Assembly: GCA_964501445.1 (NCBI GenBank)
Contig: CAZCSJ010000012.1
Span: 1 to 19,093 of the forward strand
Reading direction: 5' to 3'
Origin: CAZCSJ01 sp964501445
GTDB lineage: Bacteria > Patescibacteriota > Minisyncoccia > Sungbacterales > HO2-52-23
DNA: 19,093 nucleotides
The notes beneath the pieces were generated by a model. It had not been told where the DNA came from. It made no database searches and saw nothing but the letters and a program-made list of their open reading frames with translations. This document shows positions 5,420-11,413 of this stretch, in pieces. A program made the position numbers and the translations under genes. Position 1 is the first letter of the stretch. The number at the start of each line of letters is the position of its first letter.

Positions 5420-6751
5420 TTACAGATACTCAAGGGTGTTCAAATAACCGTTTATGCCGGAACTCGGGTCATTACCGACAACAGGGAGAGTCATCGCGCG
5501 GCCGCAGATGCGCGAGGTGATGATTTTAATTTCAGTTGCCTGGGAAATCATTGCGCCAAAATGGAGATGCGGGCCGGTGGCATAGCCCGATTGCCCGGAG
5601 AGGCCGATGAGCTGCCCCCGGCGCACGCTCTGCCCGGGAGATACGCTAATTGAGGAAAGATGGGAATAAAGAGTAGAGAGACCGTTTGAATGTTTGAGTA
5701 AAATCCATTTGCCATAGGATGCGCCGCGGCATCCGAGATCCGTGTCCCCCGTGCCCGCGACCTCTCCCGATTCCGCGCCGTAGACCCGTGTTCCGACAGA
5801 CGCCCGAAAATCCATACCGTTATGTCCTTGCCGCCCGCCGTAGCCCCCCGCGCGCGCAAAGGCCGTATAGCCAAAATATTGCGTGATGCAATTGGTGGCA
5901 TCGTTTTTCAAACTGCCGCAGGTGCGGAGCGCCACTTCTTCAAGCGGCCAACCCAAGACCCCGCTCCCCTTTCCGGGAAGCCGCGATATGTCAATACTCA
6001 CCTGGAATTGCCGCTCAATCTCTCGCAATTCCGCTTCAAGCGCATCAATTTTAGCTTCGCGGTCGCGCAAGAGCTCCTGGTATTTCTTCTCCTCATTTTT
6101 GGTGACGGTAAGAAGGGTGCTCCGCGCGCCTTTTTCGGTATTGAGCGTCGTTTTCCTTGCACCTAATTCTTGTTTTAAATCCTCCGCTTCTTCCTTTTTT
6201 TCTTTCGCTTCGGCATTCTTTACTTCCAGTTCCCGTTTGAGCTGCCGGAGCGTATCAAGGGAACTCAAGATTTTTTTATTTAACTCCTCGGAGTAATCAA
6301 TCTGTTGGAAAAAAACGGAGAGGGTTTTATACTGGACGAGCGTTTCCAAAAGAGAATGCCCCTCTTTTTCGTTGAGGGTTTTTACGAGCGCCGCGAGGCC
6401 GTGGGTAAGGGTTTTCATGGAGCTCTCTTTGCCGTCAATTTCAAGATTCAGATGTTGAATTTCCAGCTGCGCGCGCCCGATCTTTTTTTGCGTGAGCGAG
6501 AGATCGCGCTGTACCTGGCCGATGGTGCGGTCAAGACGCGTGATCTCCCCTTTGAGCGTCTTCCCCTTTTCCTGCTTTTGCGCGATTTCCTGCCGGAACT
6601 TTTTTGCTTCTTCTTCAAGACGCTTTATCTCCTGCGTGCGCTGGTCAATCTGCGCGCGGAGCTCGGAGAGCGAGGCGGCGGAAGCAAAAAAAGGGAGAAA
6701 AACAAAAAAAGAGATGCAAATATAAAGAAAAATAGTCCTCTGTCTTGACAT
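5420..6751 (-). CDS. Secreted M23 (LytM) peptidase, EnvC/NlpD-like murein hydrolase activator
   Basis: This 443-aa protein has a signal peptide (residues 1-25, cleavage near FASA-A), a long coiled coil (about 27-245) rich in Glu and Lys, and a C-terminal LytM domain. The domain keeps HNGMD (HxxxD), the HLSSISVSPGQSVRRGQLIG stretch and HLHFG, the metal ligands of active M23 enzymes. EnvC has the same coiled-coil plus LytM plan but a degenerate active site; here the ligands look intact, so it may cleave peptide cross-links itself. It acts outside the membrane, probably at the division septum. The start follows no SD. It appears to be the first gene of the operon with dnaG and rpoD. Confidence 0.92.
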   Translation of the reverse strand: MSRQRTIFLYICISFFVFLPFFASAASLSELRAQIDQRTQEIKRLEEEAKKFRQEIAQKQEKGKTLKGEITRLDRTIGQVQRDLSLTQKKIGRAQLEIQHLNLEIDGKESSMKTLTHGLAALVKTLNEKEGHSLLETLVQYKTLSVFFQQIDYSEELNKKILSSLDTLRQLKRELEVKNAEAKEKKEEAEDLKQELGARKTTLNTEKGARSTLLTVTKNEEKKYQELLRDREAKIDALEAELREIERQFQVSIDISRLPGKGSGVLGWPLEEVALRTCGSLKNDATNCITQYFGYTAFARAGGYGGRQGHNGMDFRASVGTRVYGAESGEVAGTGDTDLGCRGASYGKWILLKHSNGLSTLYSHLSSISVSPGQSVRRGQLIGLSGQSGYATGPHLHFGAMISQATEIKIITSRICGRAMTLPVVGNDPSSGINGYLNTLEYL

Positions 6752-6759
6752 TTAATCTA

Positions 6760-6782
6760 TAGTGAGTTATTATTCCTCACTA
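6760..6782. promoter_or_regulatory. Small inverted repeat upstream of the M23 operon
   Basis: TAGTGAG (6760-6766) and CTCACTA (6776-6782) flank a 9-nt AT-rich spacer, 8 nt upstream of the M23 start codon. It lies between two divergent units and could be an operator; no regulator is known. Confidence 0.35.
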
Positions 6783-6822
6783 GTACGCATTCTCATTGTA
6801 GCAAAGAAAGGAGCACAGAGAA

Positions 6823-6858
6823 ATGCTGAAACGGCTGTTGCAGCGAGCGGGAGTTTAA
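6823..6858 (+). CDS. Putative 11-aa leader peptide
   Basis: The ORF encodes MLKRLLQRAGV. It follows AAAGAAAGGAG with a 9-nt gap, the same leader sequence that precedes the genes at 798 and 1131. Its TAA stop at 6856-6858 is at the edge of the first strand of two alternative hairpins, the geometry of ribosome-controlled attenuators. The gene it might regulate starts in or after the assembly gap. The peptide is short enough to occur by chance; the SD and the hairpins are what support it. Confidence 0.45.
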   Translation: MLKRLLQRAGV

Positions 6859-6880
6859 AAAAACTCCCGAATTTCGGGAG
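6848..6880 (+). promoter_or_regulatory. Mutually exclusive hairpins, attenuator-like
   Basis: Strand 1 CGGGAGTTT (6848-6856) pairs with strand 2 AAACTCCCG (6861-6869), 9 bp with an AAAA loop. Strand 2 (CTCCCG, 6864-6869) can instead pair with strand 3 CGGGAG (6875-6880), loop AATTT. A ribosome at the leader stop codon would cover strand 1 and free strand 2. No U-run is visible before the gap, so control could act on translation. Confidence 0.5.
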
Positions 6881-6902
6881 AGATATCTTTTCTTGCAAGA
6901 GA

Positions 6903-7002
6903 NNNNNNNNNNNNNNNNNNNNNNNNNNNNNNNNNNNNNNNNNNNNNNNNNNNNNNNNNNNNNNNNNNNNNNNNNNNNNNNNNNNNNNNNNNNNNNNNNN
7001 NN
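6903..7002. other. Assembly gap (100 N)
   Basis: Exactly 100 N, the usual placeholder for a scaffold join of unknown length. No gene call should be trusted across it. Confidence 0.99.
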
Positions 7003-7018
7003 TAGGAAGAGATATGAC

Positions 7019-7234
7019 GTGCTCGAGACCTCGGGGTTTCTTGGATATCTCGGGCACATCTGCGGTCTCATGACCGCAAAGAAACTCTTGACAGTCTTTC
7101 CTGGTGAGCGGTGGCGCGCAATCGTAATCCGCCACGACACACGGATTAAGGTGGAGTTGGTTTTGAAACGAATCGCTCCACATTGGAGAGATTCAAGGGC
7201 CCCGCGGCTTTTGATGATTTCCCAGAAAAATTAA
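7019..7234 (+). CDS. Small hypothetical protein after the gap, 5' end uncertain
   Basis: I do not recognise this protein. The reading frame is open from the gap to TAA at 7232-7234 and is followed by a strong terminator, which fixes the strand. A GTG at 7019 after AGGAAGAG would give 71 aa (LETSGFLGYLGHICGLMTAK ...); the gene could also begin inside the gap. The body is basic, with WRAIVIRHDTRIKVELVLKR suggesting beta strands followed by a helix. It may be the gene controlled by the leader at 6823, if the gap is short. The overlapping minus-strand frame has no terminator or SD and is probably a shadow. Confidence 0.5.
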   Translation: MLETSGFLGYLGHICGLMTAKKLLTVFPGERWRAIVIRHDTRIKVELVLKRIAPHWRDSRAPRLLMISQKN

Positions 7235-7237
7235 CCC

Positions 7238-7270
7238 AACGACCAGGCGGTTCATCCGTCTGGTCGTTTT
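7238..7270 (+). terminator. Terminator of the post-gap gene
   Basis: A 13-bp stem (7238-7250 with 7256-7268, one G-U pair) has a TTCAT loop and is followed by T residues. It starts 3 nt after the stop codon. Confidence 0.92.
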
Positions 7271-7289
7271 GCATTGATGCTAACCGTAG

Positions 7290-7341
7290 AGATTTATTCT
7301 AACATTCGCTGACGATCGTCAGGATTTGTTAAAATAAATCT
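7290..7341. repeat. Palindromic element 3 (ACGATCGT-centred)
   Basis: Two 26-nt half-sites match at 21 of 26 positions, centred between 7315 and 7316, with core TGACGATCGTCA and outer arms AGATTTATT. The last base is the final base of the gltX stop codon. Confidence 0.9.
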
Positions 7342-8864
7342 CACATGAGTTTCTTTGCGGTATTGTGAATTCGCCGTAACGATTTCTCAACACCCAGCAC
7401 CTCCATTATCTCAAACGGCCCCGGAGAAGCTTTTTTGCCGGAGAGCGCCACGCGAAGCGGCCAGAGGAGGCGGCCCTTGTCGCCGTCCCCTATTGCCGCG
7501 AGAAACGCTGATTCAAGTTTTTCTTTTGTGAGCGCTCCATCATACTTCTTTAAAATTGCGATAGATTCATGGAGAGATTTTGATATTTCAATGTCAGTCA
7601 TATCTTTCCATCGCAACAATTCTTTGTCATACTCCGGCTCGCGGAAAAAATAATCCACACGCTCCCCTATTTCGGAAAGTTTTTTCAAGCGCGGTTGTTC
7701 GAGGGCGATTATCTTCTCTAAATAGTCATCCCTCTTTTTGGTTGTCCCTCGACTTCGCTCGGGAGATATCGCCTGAGCTTGTCGAAGGCCTACCTTCTCC
7801 AAAAACGGCACGCACAATGTAGTGAGTTCTTTTACAGATTTCTGCCTGATATACTCTCCGTTCATCCAATCCAATTTTTTCACATCAAACACCGCGCCGG
7901 ATTTTTGCACTTTTTCAATGGAAAACTCGCGGATGAGTTCCTCTTTTGAAAAAATTTCTCGGTCATCTCCCGGGTTCCACCCCAAAAGCGCCATGAAGTT
8001 TAAAAACGCTTCGGGGAGATACCCTGCTTCGCGGTATTCACTTACCGATGTCGCCCCGTGGCGTTTAGACATTTTTGAACGGTCTTGCCCCAAAATGAGC
8101 GGGAGATGCGCAAATTGCGGCAAGGGAAATCCGAGCGCTTCGGCAAGAAGAATCTGTTTTGGGGTATTGGAGATGTGGTCTTCTCCCCGGATCACATGAG
8201 AAATTTTCATCTCATGGTCATCCACCACCACGGCGAAGTTGTAGAGCGGCACGTCTACGCGCTTGGCAATAGAAAAATCGCCGATGAGGTCGGATTCAAA
8301 AGAGAGATCGCCACGGATGAGGTCGTGGAATTCAATTTTCCTTCCGGCAGGAGTTTTGAAACGGATGATATAGTCGGATTTTGCTTCAGTGAGCATCCCT
8401 GCCTCCTCCGGATTCATTTCGCGGTATTCGCAGAGGTGCACAGGCGGACGCTTCATTCCCATCAATCCTTCGCGTTCTTTCTCAAGTTCCTCTTCCGAGT
8501 GGAAGCAGTAAAATGCTTTGCCGTCCGCGAGCAACTGTCCAATATATTTTTTATAGGTCGCAATTCTTTCTGATTGTCTGTACGGTCCATAATCACCATT
8601 ATATTTTTGATTTTTGATTTTTGATTTTTGATTTTGAGCGAAAGCGATTGGTCCTTCGTCCCATTCAATTCCTAACCATTCGAGTCCCTGAAAAATATTT
8701 TCCTCATATTTTTTGTCCGATCGTTCAAGGTCGGTGTCCTCAATCCGCAAGATAAATTTCCCGTCATAGCGCTTGGCATAGAGATAGTTAAATAGGGCGG
8801 CACGCGCAGTGCCGATATGGAGATTACCTGTAGGCGATGGTGCGATGCGGACGCGGATTGACAT
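7341..8864 (-). CDS. gltX: Glutamyl-tRNA synthetase
   Basis: This 507-aa class I synthetase charges tRNA-Glu, and perhaps tRNA-Gln if a GatCAB pathway is present. It shows APSPTGNLHIGTARAAL (HIGH motif, residues 8-24), RIEDTD, YNFAVVVDDHEMKISHVIRGEDH, and SKMSKRHGA (KMSKS motif). The start MSIRVRIAPSPTG at 8864 is chosen by homology; an upstream in-frame ATG adds 31 residues not seen in the family. No SD is present. Two insertions are unusual: QNQKSKIKNQKYNG at residues 77-90, encoded by a heptamer tandem repeat, and GLRQAQAISPERSRGTTKK near residues 356-374, encoded by a palindrome. The conserved flanks DEGP and DYGPYRQSER are intact, so the enzyme is probably functional. Confidence 0.97.
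   Translation of the reverse strand: MSIRVRIAPSPTGNLHIGTARAALFNYLYAKRYDGKFILRIEDTDLERSDKKYEENIFQGLEWLGIEWDEGPIAFAQNQKSKIKNQKYNGDYGPYRQSERIATYKKYIGQLLADGKAFYCFHSEEELEKEREGLMGMKRPPVHLCEYREMNPEEAGMLTEAKSDYIIRFKTPAGRKIEFHDLIRGDLSFESDLIGDFSIAKRVDVPLYNFAVVVDDHEMKISHVIRGEDHISNTPKQILLAEALGFPLPQFAHLPLILGQDRSKMSKRHGATSVSEYREAGYLPEAFLNFMALLGWNPGDDREIFSKEELIREFSIEKVQKSGAVFDVKKLDWMNGEYIRQKSVKELTTLCVPFLEKVGLRQAQAISPERSRGTTKKRDDYLEKIIALEQPRLKKLSEIGERVDYFFREPEYDKELLRWKDMTDIEISKSLHESIAILKKYDGALTKEKLESAFLAAIGDGDKGRLLWPLRVALSGKKASPGPFEIMEVLGVEKSLRRIHNTAKKLM
7745..7790. repeat. In-frame palindromic insertion in gltX
   Basis: CCCTCGACTTCGCTCGGG and CCTGAGCTTGTCGAAGG are imperfect inverted copies separated by AGATATCG. 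They encode the extra residues LRQAQAISPERSRG in the anticodon-binding half of GluRS. A similar half-site (CGGCTTCGCTCAGGG) occurs between genes near 687-701. Confidence 0.7.
8604..8637. repeat. Heptamer tandem repeat in gltX
   Basis: Four perfect TTTTTGA units (8604-8631) are followed by one TTTTGA. They encode QNQKSKIKNQK between the conserved DEGP and DYGPYRQSER. Because the unit is 7 nt, loss or gain of one unit would shift the reading frame of an essential gene. Confidence 0.9.
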
Positions 8865-9054
8865 TAATAGGTGCTCTAAGCGAGGCGGGTTTTGTCTTAA
8901 ACGAGCTATATCGCCAGAGAAAAGCATTGCGGAGGTCGCGCGATCAATGGAGATCAAACGGAAGCGACCGGAGAATGAGCGAGGCGGAGATAAATAGTTA
9001 TTTTGAGTATTGGTTACCTTGCCGAGCGTCTTTTCGAGGCGATATAGCGACTGA

Positions 9055-10173
9055 TTAATGAACGCCGAGATTCAAAATCTCCCTCGCGATAACCTCTGCC
9101 GAGTCAATGCGCGCAAAACGTTGGGCCGCCTCGCTCATTTTTTTCCTCAAATCCGGATTGCCCAGAATCTTTCTGATTTCCGCAAGGAGAATATGCGGAG
9201 TGAGGTTGTCTTCCTCAATCACTGTCGCTCCCCCTCCTGCGGCATACTCATACGCGTTTTTCCGCTGATGGTCTTGAGCGGCAATACGGAGCGGCAGGAG
9301 AACCGAGGGCTTGCCCCACGCGGCAATTTCAAAAATGGAAGATGCGCCCGCGCGCGATACCACAAGATCAGATGCCATATAGAAATCGCGCATCTGGACT
9401 TCGCTCATAAATCCGATCGGGTGGTAGCGATCTTTGTGAGCAAACTCAACGATTGCTTTTGCTTCGGCAACGACATTATCGTAGTGTTTTGCACCTGTTT
9501 GGTGCACCACCTCATATTCGTCCGTGAGGTCTTTTAATATCTCCAAAATCGCTTCGTTGATTTTTTGCGCACCCTGCGACGCGCCAATGATGCCCACTAC
9601 CGGCTGCGGGGAAAATATATTGAGACTCTCTTTTGCCTCCTCCCGATTGCCGCCCAAAATCCGCTTTCGGATCGGAATGCCGACCTGTGCGATTTTCCCT
9701 TTAGGAAAGTGTCCGGCGACATTTGTGAATGCAATCCCGATGCGGGCTGCAAACCGCGCGGCAAATCTATTCACCTTTCCGGGCACCGCATCGGATTCGT
9801 GGAGGATCAATGGAATCCGAAAAAGAATCGCGGCAAGCACCGTCGGGAGCGCGCCGTACCCTCCTTTGGAAAACACGACATCGGGCATTATCAAAAACAT
9901 ATTCCAGAGCGCCCGGAGCGAGCCGACGGCGAGTGTGAATATATCAAATACATTTGCTGCTGAGGCATACGTGCGCATCTTTCCGCTTGGGATCACGAGG
10001 GATGCTACTTGCTCTTCTTTTAAAAGATCAACGCCGAAATCGTCCGGACCGATATAAAAAAGTTCAAGGTCCAAAATATGCTCCTCCTCGGCAATACGTT
10101 TGAGTTCGCGGATGGTCGCAAGGATAGGAAAGAAATGCCCTCCTGTCCCGCCGCCGGTGAAAACGATTCTCAT
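9055..10173 (-). CDS. murG: UDP-N-acetylglucosamine:lipid I GlcNAc transferase
   Basis: This 372-aa GT-B glycosyltransferase adds GlcNAc to lipid I to make lipid II on the inner face of the membrane. The N-terminal loop FTGGGTGGHFFP, the second glycine-rich loop GIIGASQGAQKINEAI and the C-terminal donor-site motif SRAGASSIFEIAAWGKPSVLLP are present. Length is normal for MurG. It follows ftsW on the same strand with a 115-nt gap that holds a long inverted repeat. No SD precedes the ATG. The 190 nt between its stop and the gltX start hold no convincing gene; an 11-nt inverted repeat (8911-8921 and 9040-9050, GCTATATCGCC) is the only structure there. Confidence 0.97.
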   Translation of the reverse strand: MRIVFTGGGTGGHFFPILATIRELKRIAEEEHILDLELFYIGPDDFGVDLLKEEQVASLVIPSGKMRTYASAANVFDIFTLAVGSLRALWNMFLIMPDVVFSKGGYGALPTVLAAILFRIPLILHESDAVPGKVNRFAARFAARIGIAFTNVAGHFPKGKIAQVGIPIRKRILGGNREEAKESLNIFSPQPVVGIIGASQGAQKINEAILEILKDLTDEYEVVHQTGAKHYDNVVAEAKAIVEFAHKDRYHPIGFMSEVQMRDFYMASDLVVSRAGASSIFEIAAWGKPSVLLPLRIAAQDHQRKNAYEYAAGGGATVIEEDNLTPHILLAEIRKILGNPDLRKKMSEAAQRFARIDSAEVIAREILNLGVH

Positions 10174-10180
10174 AAATATG

Positions 10181-10265
10181 ATGCTAATCTACCAATCATA
10201 TGCGAATAATGCGAATTGCCAATACGCTCTATTCCGTTCCGTATTCGCAATTGGTAGATTCGCAT
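10181..10265. repeat. Nested inverted repeat between ftsW and murG
   Basis: The outer arms (10181-10196 and 10250-10265) match at 15 of 16 positions and the inner arms (10214-10226 and 10240-10252) at 12 of 13. The word TGCGAAT or its complement occurs several times. It fills most of the 115-nt spacer just upstream of murG. It has no U-run, so it is not a standard terminator. Confidence 0.8.
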
Positions 10266-10288
10266 GAAATTCGTTGATTGGCATTACT

Positions 10289-11377
10289 TTATGTGTGTTT
10301 TGATATATTCAACAGCACTCCGACGCTCAACATATTGATGACAAGGGCAGTGCCGCCGTAACTCACAAACGGCAACGGAATCCCGGTGAGCGGCAAAAGG
10401 CCCGAAATTGTCGCCATATTCACAAATGCTTGAACGGTAATGAGCACTGCAATGCCCGCGGCAAGAAGTTTTCCGAAAACATCCGGCGCGCGCTTTGCCA
10501 CCGTGAGCCCCCGAAGCAAAAAGAAGGCAAAAAGCGCGATCAAAACCAATGCTCCCAAAAATCCCATTTCTTCAGCAAAGACCGCAAATATGGAATCGCC
10601 CATGGGCTCCGGAAGGTAATGGTATTTCTGTGCGCTTTTCCCCAAGCCCTGACCGAAAAACCCGCCGGAACCGATGCCGATGAGCGCTTGCGTGATCTGA
10701 TATCCCGTTCCTTGGGGATCAAGGGCGGGGTTCAAAAACGTACGGATCCTATCCAAACGGTACGGTGCGGCCTGTATTAGAAAATATAAGATGATAAGAC
10801 CAAACACCGCAAGCCCCGCGATCTGTGCGACCCTCCCGCCGCCGATAAAGTAAAGCAGGCCCGCGGTTGCCGCAATCACGCCCAATGTTCCAATGTCGGG
10901 CTGCATCACTAAAAACATGCCCACCACTGCCATCATCACCGCAAACGGAATCAACCCCTGGGAAATGCTTCTTATTTTTTCCCGTTTTGAGTCAAGCCAA
11001 CTCGCGAGGTACACCACAAACGAGAATTTCAAAAGCTCGGAGGGTTGGAACGAGAAGGGGCCGAGGTCAAGCCAGCGTTTCGCGCCTCCCGACATCACCC
11101 CAATTCCCGGAAAAAAGAGAAGTGATGCAAGGACGAGCGAGAAGAGCATTAGCGGGAGTGCCGCGCGCCGCCACCAGCGGTACGGGATGGAAACCCCCGC
11201 AAGGAATCCGATGGCTCCAAGTATACCCGCATAGAATACCTGATGCAAAATATAGTATGTGCTTGTGCCGTAATGCTTTTGGGAAAGCACCATGGATGCG
11301 GATGCCAAAATTAAAAATCCGCCGATAACCAAAACGGCAATGACGGAGAGGAGCGGTTTGTCAACTTTTGAAAACAT
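10289..11377 (-). CDS. ftsW: SEDS-family peptidoglycan polymerase FtsW
   Basis: This 362-aa polytopic membrane protein polymerises lipid II into glycan strands at the septum with a class B PBP. About ten hydrophobic segments are visible. The signature GGAKRWLDLGPFSFQPSE and the loop LPEPMGDSIFAVFAEEMGF are present; the Asp of GDSIFAV corresponds to the catalytic Asp297 of E. coli FtsW. RodA is the alternative, but location between murD and murG supports FtsW. The gap to murD is 36 nt, so co-transcription is likely. The SD is weak (AAAGAGA). Confidence 0.95.
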   Translation of the reverse strand: MFSKVDKPLLSVIAVLVIGGFLILASASMVLSQKHYGTSTYYILHQVFYAGILGAIGFLAGVSIPYRWWRRAALPLMLFSLVLASLLFFPGIGVMSGGAKRWLDLGPFSFQPSELLKFSFVVYLASWLDSKREKIRSISQGLIPFAVMMAVVGMFLVMQPDIGTLGVIAATAGLLYFIGGGRVAQIAGLAVFGLIILYFLIQAAPYRLDRIRTFLNPALDPQGTGYQITQALIGIGSGGFFGQGLGKSAQKYHYLPEPMGDSIFAVFAEEMGFLGALVLIALFAFFLLRGLTVAKRAPDVFGKLLAAGIAVLITVQAFVNMATISGLLPLTGIPLPFVSYGGTALVINMLSVGVLLNISKHT

Positions 11378-11413
11378 TGTCTCTTTGTGTTCAAGACTAC
11401 GTCTAGGACATAG

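Noticed and set aside
6762..7073. Plus-strand ORF across the gap in another frame
   Set aside because: It joins two unrelated segments through N of unknown length; there is no SD before its start.
6770..7183. Minus-strand ORF across the gap
   Set aside because: It depends on translating N, has no terminator or SD, and overlaps a plus-strand frame that ends at a strong terminator.
8864..8957. Longer GluRS start adding 31 residues
   Set aside because: Bacterial GluRS begins just before the R-APSPTG motif; the extra residues have no family support.
8865..9054. Small gene in the murG-gltX spacer
   Set aside because: No ORF with SD; only an 11-nt inverted repeat and short GCGAGGCGG direct repeats.
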